A stretch of DNA of 64,000 bases. Origin: Haematobia irritans. Taxonomy: Eukaryota; Arthropoda; Insecta; Diptera; Muscidae. The notes beneath the pieces are model-generated. The model worked only from the letters and a program-made list of their open reading frames with translations. It was not told where the DNA came from and ran no database searches. Positions 11,343 to 22,350 of the stretch are shown in pieces. Position 1 is the stretch's first letter. Every line of letters begins with the position of its first letter. Where the stretch lies: NCBI RefSeq assembly GCF_050003625.1, contig NC_134398.1:113746145-113810144 (forward strand). Reading direction: 5' to 3'. A program made the position numbers and the translations under genes.

Positions 11343-11831
11343 AACCCGATGTATAACCGATAAAATAATATTTTAGAAAAATAATAGATACAAAAACTTA
11401 CCGCTGGGGAATTTGAACTAGCGTTCTTTATTTTTTCATTCATAATAATAAACAAGTATATACGGACGTAAGTTCGGCCAGGCCGACTCTTATGTACCCT
11501 CCACCATGGATTGCGTAGAAACATCTACGAAAGACTTTCATCGACAATCGAATTACTTGGGTTGTGGTATCTTAAAACTTCTTAACATCTTTTTCTAAAT
11601 TGTGAGTTAGTCCATACGTGGTATATATTAGACAAAAAAGTTATGTGTAGGTAAGTCTACAAATAATTTCGAATCGACATGGACTTTTGCACGGTACGTA
11701 GAGAGGCTATATAGAATTATGAACTTGATATGGACCAATTTTTGTTTGATTGGGGATCGATTTATCTGAGGGCTATATATAACTATAGACCGATATGGAC
11801 TTAGTTAGGCATGGTTGTTAACGGCCATATA

Positions 11832-12761
11832 AAGGGTGATTTGTTAAGAGCTTGATAACTTTTTTTTTAAAAAAAACGCATAAAATTTGCAAAATCTCAT
11901 CGGTTCTTTATTTGAAACGTTAGATTGGTCCATGACATTTACTTTTTGAAGATAATTTCATTTAAATGTTGACCGCGGCTGCGTCTTAGGTGGTCCATTC
12001 GGAAAGTCCAATTTTGGGCAACTTTTTCGAGCATTTCGGCCGGAATAGCCCGAATTTCTTCGGAAATGTTGTCTTCCAAAGCTGGAATAGTTGCTGGTTT
12101 ATTTCTGTAGACTTTAGACTTGACGTAGCCCCACAAAAAATAGTCTAAAGGCGTCAAATCGCATGATCTTGGTGGCCAACTTACCGGTCCATTTCTTGAG
12201 ATGAATTGTTCTCCGAAGTTTTCCCTCAAAATGGCCATAGAATCGCGAGCTGTGTGGCATGTAGCGCCATCTTGTTGAAACCACATGTCAACCAAGTTCA
12301 GTTCTTCCATTTTTGGCAACAAAAAGTTTGTTAGCATCGAACGATAGCGATCGCCATTCACCGTAACGTTGCGTCCAACAGCATCTTTGAAAAAATACGG
12401 TCCAATGATTCCACCAGCGTACAAACCACACCAAACAGTGCATTTTTCGGGATGCATGGGCAGTTCTTGAACGGCTTCTGGTTGCTCTTCACTCCAAATG
12501 CGGCAATTTTGCTTATTTACGTCATTCAACCAGAAATGAGCCTCATCGCTGAACAAAATTTGTCGATAAAAAAGCGGATTTTCTGCCACTGATTTTGGTA
12601 ATAAAATTCAATGATTTGCAAGCGTTGCTCGTTAGTAAGTCTATTCATGATGAAATGTCAAAGCATACTGAGCATCTTTCTCTTTGACACCATGTCTGAA
12701 ATCCCACGTGATCTGTCAAATACTAATGCATGAAAATCCTAACCTCAAAAGAATCACCCTT
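11832..12761 (-). mobile_element. DD41D mariner element, deleted (copy 2)
   Basis: TA at 11830-11831 and 12762-12763. The ends match the other copies. Relative to the full-length element at 59922-61227 it lacks about 373 bp between the codons for YYQNQ and AENPLFY, with a CA microhomology, and a further 6 bp (residues GY of LNGYVNK). Copy 5 at 62310-63238 carries both of these deletions, so the two are siblings of one deletion lineage. Confidence 0.93.
11939..12589 (-). pseudogene. Mariner transposase C-terminal part, no usable start
   Basis: The frame encodes the catalytic core (FSDEAHFWLNDVNK, QQDGATCHT, LTPLDYFLW) but opens at a GTG created by the deletion junction. The authentic ATG upstream reads MNRLTNEQRLQIIEFYYQNQ and then shifts frame because 373 bp is not a multiple of three. 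The first in-frame ATG within the core lies after the first catalytic Asp. The copy cannot make an active transposase. Confidence 0.9.
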
Positions 12762-13440
12762 TACTAGCACAATGTACCAAATTTCAACTGACTCGGATGA
12801 AATTTGCTCCTCCAAATGGCTCCAAAACCAAATCTCGGGATCGATTTATATGGGGGCTATATATGATTATGGACTGATATGGACCACTTTTGGCATGGTT
12901 ATTAAATATCATATACTACCACCACGTACCAAATTTCAAGCAGATCGGATAAATTTTGCTTCTCCAAAAGGCACCGGAGGTCAAATCTGGGGATCGGTTT
13001 ATATGTAAGCTATATATAATTATGGACTGATAGGAACCAATTCCTGCATGTTTGTTGGATACCATATACTAACATCACGTACCAAATTTCAACCGAATCG
13101 GATGAATTTTGCTCTTCCAAGGGGCTCCGGAGGTCAAATCTGGGGATCGGTTTATATGGGTCCTATATATAATTATGGACCGATTTCGACCAATGTTTGC
13201 ATGGGTGTTTGAGGCCATATATTAACATTACGTACCAAATTTCAACTGAATAAGATGAATTTTGGTCTTCCAAGAGGCTCCGGAGGTCAAATCTGGTGAT
13301 CGGTTTATATGGGGCCTATATATAATTATGGGTCGATGTGGACCAATTTTTGCATGGTCATTAGAGAACATATGCCAACACCATGTACCAAATTTCAACC
13401 GGATCGGATGAAATTTGCTTCTCTTAGAGGCTCCGCAAGT

Positions 13441-14340
13441 TCAATTAGTATAAAATTCAAGAAAAATATTCAGTTAGGCTTTCGCTTTTCCAAATCCGAA
13501 TTGCCGGGCCTCACGCTTGACACCTGCCATCAGATTTTGTACAGCCACCTTGTCCACCTTCTTCGCCGCAGAAAGCCAGTTTGCCTTGAACTACAAAAGC
13601 CACAGGTACAGATGGCTTGTCAAACCAGATATTTCTTTGCGAATTTTGACAGTTTTATGTGCTTGAAAATATCTGCTACCTTTCCCCATCCTTTTGCCGT
13701 ATAAAACTCCTGTCCCGGAAGCTGCTTGTAGTCGGCTTTGACATAGGTTTCGTCGTCTATTACCACGCAGTCAAACTTCGTCAGCATCGTCGTGTACAGC
13801 CTCCGGGATCGCGCTTTGGCCGTCGTATTTTGTTTATCATCGCGATTTGGAGTCACTACCTTCTTGTAAGTCGATAGTCCGGCTCGTTTTTGGCTCGATG
13901 CACGGTTGTAGACGATACATCCAGCTTATTTGCGGCATCTCGGAGAGAGGGGTTAGGGTTTCGCTTGAAACTTCCGGCAACTCTCTTTGTCATCTCAGCG
14001 GCTTCCGGTTTTCGATTTCCCCCCGATCCAGACTTCCTGGCTGTCGACAAACGTTCCCCAAACACTTTAATTACATTTGTAACGGTTGATTTGGCAACTT
14101 TTAGGGATTTTGCCAGCTTTGCGTGCGAGTAGCTCGGATTTTCGCGATGCGCGAGCAAAATTTTGATACGCTGCTCTTCTTGCTTGGACGGCATTTTGAC
14201 AACTGAAAAGTGAATTCCAAAATCAAAATAGGAGCAACATTCTACACACAGACCTTCAAAATGAGGGGTGTTTTTTTAAATGCAAATTTGAAAGAAATAC
14301 GTCAAGTTTATATTGACCAAATTTTGACCATATCACCCTT
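13441..14340 (-). mobile_element. DD37E Tc1/mariner element, truncated and deleted
   Basis: The right end is TATCACCCTT followed by TA. The left end is cut, and about 21 bp of the host 153-bp unit is missing there. The minus-strand protein begins MPSKQEEQRIKILLAHRENP at 14194 with a helix-turn-helix (KLAKSLKVAKSTVTN) and continues, after a one-base frameshift near 13890, into NRDDKQNTTAKARSRRLY and the first catalytic motif VVIDDETYVK. An internal deletion near 13590 removes the segment holding the second Asp and the Glu. Compare the 53-54 kb copy. Confidence 0.85.
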
Positions 14341-14537
14341 TATGGGGGCTATATGTAATTATGGACCGATGTGAACTAATTTTTGCATGGTTGTTAGAGA
14401 CCATATACTAACACCATGTACCAAATTTCAGCCGGATCGCAAGCCAAATTTGGGGGTTCGTTTATATGGGGGCTATACGTAAAAGGGGACCGATATGGCC
14501 CATTTGCAATACCTCCGACCTACATCAATAACAACTA

Positions 14538-15848
14538 CACCCTCAAAAAAAATCGCCTCTCTAACATATGTTCCAAACATATTTTGCAGGAAGCACATAT
14601 ATTATTGGATACTGCCGAAACATTAATATGTTTGTTTTATGTGAACATATAATATGTTTGGAAGCATTTTGAGCCCAAAAATATTATATGCTTGGCAGAA
14701 ATTTCCCCAAAGAAGATTGTGCTCATTCCCTAACATAATTTTCACTTCCACGAAATTTTTTAGTTCTTGGCACCTTTTTCTGTAATACAAATAATGTTGA
14801 AGAAATTATTCAATTTTATAATTTTTTTAAATTTTACCTTTCGCCTGGACGGAGAATCGAACCGAGGACCATACAGTTTGTAAGCCAACACACTACCACT
14901 GAGCTACGTTGCTGTTATAGTCACCAGTAGACAATTATCGTTATAAGTTACATTTATATAGCATAGTTTGCAGCGCCCACGAGCCCATGCAAACATAACA
15001 TTATTTAACAGAAACATACATGTGTTGGCAACGTGGAGCAGTGGTTAGCATGTCTGCCGTACATGCAAAGGGTCGTGGGTTCAATCCCTGCTCCGACCAA
15101 ACACCATTTTTTTTTTAATTTACACATTTATATTTATACTATATTAAATTTTTATAATGAAACTTCGAAATGTGGGTTATTAAAGATTTACAGTCAGAAA
15201 CAGTGCTTGATATAAACGAAATGGACTGAGCTTTTGGCTAAGATATTATTTTTTTATTGCAAAAATAACAATTTTGTAATAAAAAACTGGTTTTGGTATA
15301 AAAGTTTGAAATTTTGGAAGGAATTCAAAAACTCTAACAAAGGATGAACGTGGGGTCGAGTATAAACATACATAAATAATTTTAGAATATACACAAATTA
15401 AATAATAATTAGGCTTAAATTAAATAACATTTAGACTTAAGCCTTATCATAAAGCAGTTTCCGAAACAACATATAAGCGGTTTCACAGAAATTGCTCTCT
15501 TTTGATTCTCTCGCTGTGTTAATTTGATATCTTTCGTCGACCCTCCCGGTTTTTATCTCTATTTCTTTCTCTATACTCTCTCTCTCTCTGAATAAAATAT
15601 CACAACATATATATGTTTACTCGAAATTTGTAAATTTATATATGTTTACATTCACACATATAATTTTTATGAAACATGCATGCCCCAAACATAATATATT
15701 CTAACATATTAACATATGTGTTCCAAACATTTAGTGTTAGTTTGAGAATATTACATGTTTGCACTTAAATATATTGTGTTTAGAAATTGTGCCCGAAACA
15801 CATTTTGTTTATATCGAAACATATGAAAAACATATTTTTCTAACAGTG
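14538..15848 (+). mobile_element. CAC-terminus TIR element with tRNA-like sequences (family C, copy C1)
   Basis: TA at 14536-14537 and 15849-15850; removing the element restores the family A sequence ACAACTACTTGTGCC exactly. The ends read CACCCTCAAAAAAAATCGC and, inward from the right, CACTGTTAGAAAAATATG, with further ATATGTT-rich subterminal repeats. It has no transposase. It carries two oppositely oriented tRNA-like segments. Confidence 0.85.
14841..15098. promoter_or_regulatory. Divergent pair of tRNA-like sequences (A and B boxes) in C1
   Basis: On the minus strand (14917-14841) an A box TAGCTCAGTGG and a B box GGTTCGATTCT are correctly spaced. On the plus strand (15025-15098) TGGAGCAGTGGTTAGC and GGTTCAATCCC follow the same plan. 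Both lack a well-paired acceptor stem, so they look like tRNA-derived promoter heads as in SINEs, not functional tRNAs. They point away from each other. Confidence 0.6.
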
Positions 15849-16054
15849 TACTTGTGCCAAGTTTCAGCTTGTTTCGTTCGGAAGTTAGCGTGATTTCAAC
15901 AGACGGACGGACGGACGGACGGACATGCTCAGATCGACTCAGAACTTCTCCACGACCCAGAATATATACTTTATGGGGTCTTAGGGCAATATTTCGATGT
16001 GTTACAAACGGAATGACAAAGTTAATATACCCCCATCCTATGGTGGAGGGTATA

Positions 16055-16743
16055 AAAACATCTCAGTAGTTAGAATGTTATGCCTTAGTTTCAAATTAGG
16101 TTCATATCACAAACAGTTGACGTTTTAATGCATCGTGTTCAATGGAGTTTGTGGCTGGGGTTTTGTCATAAATCCACAGATATAGCTCCCATATACACAG
16201 TGTACTAGCGATAGCGTGAACACCGCATAACGTGAACACGCTTTTTCTTGCACTAACTACTCCGTAACGCTGAAAATCATAATGTCAAATACAATTTCAC
16301 ATACACTTACGAAATGTTTTAATGATCCAGTTTGGCTTTTTTCGTGAATTTTAATTATTCATTGAAATTGCTTTATAACTGATACTTTTCCCACATCTTT
16401 TTTTAATTTTTTCATGAAATTAAATTTAGTTTTTAATTTTACTAATAACAAAACTTTATACTTTACTCCCTTGTTAAACTGGCATTTGTTTAAACGTCAG
16501 TACCTTTATTAGTAAACCGCGAAAAGACAATGACAATTTGATAAATGATTTAATTGTAATTTTATTGGTCCTAGATTTAAAGCCACATATGTCGCTAAAA
16601 AATTTCCCCCATCTAACCGATTTTGACCAAATTTGGCACACATTGTTAAAATATTAACTGTACTCTTATTTCAGAATATTATGAGCGGAACTTCTAAATA
16701 ATATCTAAATATCAAAAAATGTTGGCCAAATTTGGTATACATA
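16055..16743. other. No gene seen; DINE family B scraps
   Basis: A short family B piece (AGATATAGCTCCCATATA near 16180) is followed by AT-rich sequence with a few CACAGTGTACTAGCG-type words. Nothing codes convincingly. It ends at the TA of L copy 2. Confidence 0.5.
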
Positions 16744-17082
16744 CACACAAAAAATTATCACCAGAATTTTTTCAATTAAACACTTAATTGAATTTGGAAA
16801 CGGATTCAATTAATATGTTAATTGATTCAATTAATTATATATTCAAATCCGAATAAAAACCAATTGAAAAATGATTGATATTTGTTACGCTTCCAATTAA
16901 AATATTAATTGATTCAATGAATTTGTTAAACAATTCGGAAATAATTTTCAATTACAAACGTGATTGAAAATTTTTCCGTTTCCAATTACACACGCGATTG
17001 ATCTAATCACCTTTGTGATTGAAATTGAATAATTTTGAGCAATGAAAAGAGCGAAAAGAGAACAAGAGAATGGGTATTTATC
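16744..17082 (+). mobile_element. Left end of family L (copy L2), interrupted by a hAT terminus
   Basis: After TA at 16742-16743 the sequence matches 2217-2520 closely, from CACACAAAAAATTATCACC to GAGAATGGGTATTTAT. At 17083 it stops and a hAT-type terminus CAGGGATG begins. The right part of this L copy is not seen. Confidence 0.75.
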
Positions 17083-17940
17083 AGGGATGATAAATGAGGT
17101 TGAGGAAAAAGTACTAAAAATGTTTTAAAAAAGTAAAGGTGCTAAAATTATATAATATCAAATTCTGACATTATCTTAAAAAATGCAAAATGTATACTTT
17201 TAGCATATTTATTACAAACATAAAATGATTAATTTCATTTCATTTGACGAATAATGTATATATGTATAAAAAAAGCATAACATAAAAAGACTTACTTCTG
17301 TAAATTAGTATCATTGCATAACATGTTTTTCGTTATATTAATGTTATAACAACAGGTAGATGTGGATTTCAATAAATCTTTAGTTTGTATTATACTATTA
17401 TTATTATCCGCTAAGGCTCTATATTGTGTGTTAATTAATTCAAAATTATTTTTTTCATTTGGGACCATTTTAAGCAAAAGTGGTACAATAGTGTTATTAT
17501 TTCCGGATATAACATTTGAGGGACCAAACTTACTAAACCAAGTATAAATTTCATAGTCAAAATTAATTATTTTTCGCAAATCTTCACACAATTTTATGTA
17601 ATTTTTTTTGGACTTTTCTTTAAAGCAAGTATAATCTTTAGTACGTATTGGAGAAATAGAAAGTGCATTTTATAAAATTTATTTGACAGAACCGATAATA
17701 AAAAAATTAACTTTATCTTTCTTCGACTCCGATTCAAAATCGGGCAAAGCAAAATAATACTTCAAGGGCCCCCATTGCTCAAGAATTCGATTAGTAACAT
17801 CTTGTCGAGATAGCCACCATGTTGAAGAGTATTTAATAATATTATGAGTATCGGTTCCGAAATATTCTTGAAATTTAATAAAGTCTGCTTTACGTTTGTT
17901 TGTTTTTTTATTTTATCATGCACAACAAGATTTAGATCTT
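17083..17940 (-). pseudogene. hAT transposase relic, C-terminal part
   Basis: Reading from 17940 down on the minus strand gives KRKADFIKFQEYFGT, then WWLSRQDVTNRILEQWGPLK, then (after stops) LCEDLRKIINFDYEIY and VPNEKNNFELINTQYRALAD. This order matches the ZNF862/SCAND3-like hAT family. The end CAGGGATGATAAATGAGG at 17083 fits a hAT terminus. Frameshifts and stops show that it is dead. Its N-terminal partner lies at 24737-25246. Confidence 0.65.
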
Positions 17941-18195
17941 ATAAATTAAAGTACATGAATTATATGATACAATTACGATATTCTCCACACCTTAATATAA
18001 ATAAAAATGTATAAGTATTAAAAAGATTCCAAATAATATAAAAAGGCAATTAAGACAATCAAATTAAATTAATGGAAAATAAAAAAAAAAAATAATAAAA
18101 ATATATAAATAATTATATAAGCTAAGTTTAATTAAAATGAAATTTTGAATATAGATATAACATTATGATAATTATTTTGTATAAAACAATAAGTA

Positions 18196-19510
18196 CACCC
18201 TCAAAAAAATCGCTTCTCTAACATATGTTCCAAACATATTTTGCAGGAAGCACATATATTATTGGATACTGCCGAAACATTAATATGTTTGTTTTATATG
18301 GTACCTTTTTCTGTAATACAAATAATGTTGAAGAAATTATTCAATTTTATAAATTTTTTAAATTTTACCTTTCGCCTGGACGGAGAATCGAACCGAGGAC
18401 CATACAGTTTGTAAACCAACACACTATCCACTGGGCTACGTAGCTGTTATAGTCACCAGTAGTCAATTATCGTTATAAGTTACATTTATATAGCATAGTT
18501 TGCAGCGCCCATGAGCCCATGCAAACATAACATTATTTAACAAAAACATACATTTGTTGGCCACGTGGAGCAGTGGTTAGCATGTCTGCTTTGCATGCAA
18601 AGGGTCGTGGGTTCAATCCCTGCTCTGACCGAACCGTTTTTTTTTTTAATTTAGACATTTATACTATATTAAATTTTTATAATGAAACTTCGAAATGTGG
18701 GTTAATAAAGATTTACAGTCAGAAACAGTGCTTGATATAAACGAAATGGCTTTTGGATAAAATATTATTTTTTAGTGCAAAAATAAAAATTTTATAACAA
18801 AAAACTGTTTTTGGTATAAAAGTTTGAAATTTTGGAAGAAAATCAAAAACTCTAACAAAAGAAGAGTGTAAACATACATAAATAATTTTATAATGTACAC
18901 ATAAATTTATTTAGGCGTTAACCGTTTTTTACTAGCATTTAACACCATTTTAAATGCCTTTAAAACTTATCTTGTTTTGTACTTAATTTCATTTTTAAGG
19001 CCGTTAAAAAATGTGTGTCCATAATGCCAAAATGATAAACAAAACACTGGTCCACACATACATAAAATTCTCCTCTCAAGGCGAAAACACATGCTGTTTT
19101 TTTTTCAAATCTCTATTCTCTTGGTTCCGAATGTCTATTCTCTTTACTCCGAATACTCATTCTAATATTCAAATTAAATAATAGTTCGACTTAAGCATAT
19201 CAAATTTTTGGCCTTATCATAAAGCTGTTTTCCGAAACAACATACAACCGTTTCATAGAAATTGTAAAACTATATATGTTTACTCGAAATTTGTAAATTT
19301 ATATATGATTACACTCACACATATTATTTTTATGAAACATTCATGCCCCAAATATAATATATTTTAACATATTAACATATGTGTCCCAAACATTTAGTGT
19401 TAGTTAGGAACATTACATGTTTGCACTTAAATATATTTTGTTTAAAAATTGTGCCCGAAACACATTTTGTTTATATCGGAACATATGAAAAACATATTTT
19501 TCTAACAGTG
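18196..19510 (+). mobile_element. CAC-terminus TIR element (family C, copy C2)
   Basis: TA at 18194-18195 and 19511-19512. The ends match C1 (CACCCTCAAAAAAATCGC; CACTGTTAGAAAAATATG inward). It has the same internal order: minus-strand tRNA-like, plus-strand tRNA-like, then an AT-rich body with ACTAGCATTTAACACC. It shares long stretches with C1. Its right boundary abuts the A-rich 3' tail of the LINE on the minus strand. Confidence 0.85.
18372..18630. promoter_or_regulatory. Divergent pair of tRNA-like sequences in C2
   Basis: The minus-strand member (18446-18372) has B box GGTTCGATTCT. The plus-strand member (18557-18630) has TGGAGCAGTGGTTAGC, an anticodon-like loop TTTGCAT within TCTGC/GCAAA (anticodon UGC if folded as tRNA-Ala), and B box GGTTCAATCCC. 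Acceptor stems do not pair, so these are tRNA-derived and not tRNA genes. The plus-strand member resembles the head of the SINE at 53131. Confidence 0.6.
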
Positions 19511-19808
19511 TAAAAACGAAAAAAAAATTAAGTAAAAGTTAGCATAGATCTGTATATTATACTAGTTTTGGTTAAGATAAGTAATAAGTTTTTCCTTAAA
19601 AACATTTACGTTGTTGTTAAGCTGTAGACTATGTGGAAGAACATTCCAGAGTCGCACTGCATTTACAAGGAAGTGCCATTCCGAAAACATGGATCGGTAC
19701 CGAAATGGAGTCAATGTTTTGCCCCGATTGGATCTCGCAAACTGAAGCCTCTTGCAGAGATAAGGAGGTTTCCGAGTCCTCTATTTAAGCAGATTTTCCA
19801 AAGACATA

Positions 19809-20724
19809 CACGCAAAGAAAAAAAACGTTTGGAAAACGTGTACCGAAAACGTTTTTCTTTTGTTAGAGTTTTTTGAATTGCTTCGAAAATTTTAAACTTT
19901 TATCACCAAAAAAATTCGTTTGTTACAAAATTTTTATGTTTTCAATAAAAAAAGTTATTTTTGAAATAACAACACAGTCCATTTCGTTTATATCAAACAC
20001 TGTTCTTTTCTGACTTTAGGTCTTTAATAAGACACATTTTACAGTTCAAAATTTAATATAGTACAATGTAATGTTGAACATTTTTTCGGAATCTTCCGAA
20101 TATATCTGGAATATATGTAAAAAAAAACAAAAGCAAAAAAAAAAAAACTTTGGCCGAAGCAGGGATCGAACCCACGACCCTTGGCATGAGAGTCGGACGT
20201 AGCTACCACTGCTCCACGGTGCCAAACTAAATGTTTTTTCCGGTAAATAAACTTTGTTTATTCGGTTCGTGGGCGCCGCAAGCTATGCTATATAAATATA
20301 ACTTATATGGATATTTATCTATTGATGACCATAACAGGTACATAGCTCAGTGGTTAGTGTGTTGGCTTACAATGTGCATGGTCCGCGGTTCGATTCTCCG
20401 TCCAGGCGAAAGGTAAAAAAAAATTTTAAAAATTTATAAAATCGTATAATTTCTTCTACATTGTTGGTATTACAGAAAAAGGTGTTAAGAACTAAAAATC
20501 CTCGTGGATGTGAGAAAGATGTGAGGGACAATGCAATTTGCAAGAAAATAATGTTTTTATGAAATTTATGAAATTGTTTTTACATCCTGGAAAAGAATAA
20601 ACGTTTATCACAAAAAGTATATACTTTTCTTCCAAATACACTTCCTTACAGCGAAAAGCAAATGAGAAACGAACTTTGTTTGTCTAAAATTTCGTTTGGG
20701 AGGAAAGAATTATTTTTTTGCGTG
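19809..20724 (-). mobile_element. CAC-terminus TIR element inside the LINE (copy C5)
   Basis: TA at 19807-19808 and 20725-20726. The ends read CACGCAAAGAAAAAAAACG and, inward from the right, CACGCAAAAAAATAATTC. Removing it rejoins the LINE frame (SGLVYG|MSLENLLK). It carries the same two tRNA-like segments as C1 and C2 but in reverse order (20224-20152 minus; 20334-20408 plus), so it is an inverted and divergent relative with different termini. Confidence 0.8.
20152..20408. promoter_or_regulatory. Pair of tRNA-like sequences in C5, convergent
   Basis: The minus-strand member reads inward GGCACCGTGGAGCAGTGG with B box GGTTCGATCCC, and the plus-strand member has TAGCTCAGTGGTTAG and B box GGTTCGATTCT. 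As given on the plus strand, the left member is on the minus strand and the right on the plus strand, so transcripts would leave the element outward. Acceptor stems are poor. Confidence 0.55.
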
Positions 20725-21662
20725 TACCGTAGACCAAGCCACTGTACCGAGATATATGTTCGAAACGATTAAGTCGATACACATATCTAATTATATTGTT
20801 ATATAAAACATTCAATTTCTTTTTACTTGCAGCATCCCATCTCGCAAATAGCTCACACCCATATAGTCGGAACTCGGAATAATCACACATTTCGCCAAAA
20901 GAATTCGAATATTTAGTGGAGTTAGGTGCTGGATATGCCACAAAGACCTTAGTTTTGAATATGCCTGTCCTATAACATTATTCATATGGTTCGTCCAAGT
21001 AAGAGTGCTATTTAACGTAATGCCCAAGTTCTTCACTGAGTTCACAATCTCTATCCTCTGGCCGTTGCGAACGATATCGGTATCACTTGGAAGTTGAAAA
21101 CCGCGATTACCCAAAACAAGACATTTGGTCTTCCTGGGGTTAAGGTAGAGAGTTGCTGTCGCTCATCTCTGAACTTTGGTCAGATCGTCATTCAACAAAG
21201 TAGCCTGATCGTAAATTGTCCCAGAATCCCCAGTTATATAGACCTGCACGTCATTGGCATACATCGAAAGGTCGATGATATAAACGGAAAAATGCAGGGG
21301 GCCAAGAACAGATCCCTGGGGAACACCGTTTAAACATGAACAAACATCAGAGTCACATGTCCGATTATGCACAGACTGTGTTCGTTCGCTTAAATAAGAA
21401 TTCAGCAGACGGACAGAACGTGAAGAGAAATTGAAGAACTTTCCCAGTTTTAAACATAATAGGGAATGATTGACGGTGTCGAATGCTTTCGAATGGTCCA
21501 GTAAAACAAGAAAACCAACCATACCACTGTCTAATTCAGTCCTCAAATCCTCACACACGTCCGTTAGGGCAGTAAGACAGCCATGTCCCGGGCGGAAACC
21601 TGATTGTCTAGTCGATATCAAAGAGAATTGCGTCAAGTGTCCCATCATCTTATCATGCAATA

Positions 21663-21862
21663 CCCAGCAAAAAAACGTCGCCAAAAAAGTAATGAAAATA
21701 TTCTTTTTGGATCCGGAAGTGGTACCAAATTGACGCAGAAGCGATGAATTTAATATGGGCTTGTCATAGGATGGAAGTCCTCCATTTCAACAGCCGTTGC
21801 ACTGAATTTGCATCATTTCTTTAGGTGTGATCCGAATTCAATGGTTTGGATGTAAATTAAAA
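21663..21862 (+). repeat. Short repeat beginning CCCAGCAAAAAA (family K, copy K1) in the LINE
   Basis: It begins CCCAGCAAAAAAACGTCGCC and contains TTTTTGGATCCGGAAGTGG and TTAGGTGTGATCCGAATTC. The same sequence forms the right-hand ends of the larger K copies at about 45015-45210 and 50850-51050, in inverse orientation. It interrupts the LINE between the IKDFFNLHPN region and the FCWVLHDKMMGHLT region. The outer boundary is approximate. Confidence 0.65.
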
Positions 21863-22350
21863 AAGTCTTTTATCAGTCTCCATTTAGAACTTGACTCAAC
21901 AGAAGAACTAAAACGGGAAGAATAGTAACGAATTTTCGCCTCTTTATTCATGGAATTTACACTACTCCTGATTGTACGGAATTCGTCCTTCAGAGCAGGC
22001 GATTTGAAACATTTCCACCTCATGTAGGCCATATCCCTCCTCTCTATGGCACATCTAATTCCACTGTTGAACCGCGGTTTCGACTTCGGAGTTATACGTT
22101 TCGTCCGAGTATGTACGCAAGTATCATAAAGACGCAATATGTTCCTATTAGGAAAAGTGACCTGTTCCTCAGCCGTGGGACAACAATATATATCTTCCCA
22201 GTTTATGTCCAAGAAAAGTTGCCCCAAGGCATCGTAATTTAAATTCCTGAAATCCCTGTACGAATACTCCTGATCACATCGTATAACCCGAAAGTTGTAT
22301 GTCATGAAGATAAGATCGTGCTTGCAAAAACACGAGGCTGACAGCTGATC

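Larger units (their letters stand above)
11452..16054 (+). mobile_element. DINE-like element, family A (copy A2), with three insertions
   Basis: It starts ACAAGTATATACGG and ends with the hairpin CCATCCTATGGTGGAGG then GTATA. It is split by a mariner (11832-12761), a DD37E remnant (about 13441-14340) and a CAC-terminus element (14538-15848). Between them the 153-bp units read through. The 153-bp unit text GGATCGGTTTATATGGGGGC recurs with small changes near 12838, 12990, 13145 and 13298. Confidence 0.8.

Noticed and set aside
15025..15098. Functional tRNA gene
   Set aside because: A and B boxes are present but the acceptor stem does not pair and the sequence repeats within transposons.
20684..21114. 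Separate small genes on the minus strand
   Set aside because: They are pieces of the LINE reverse transcriptase in shifted frames.
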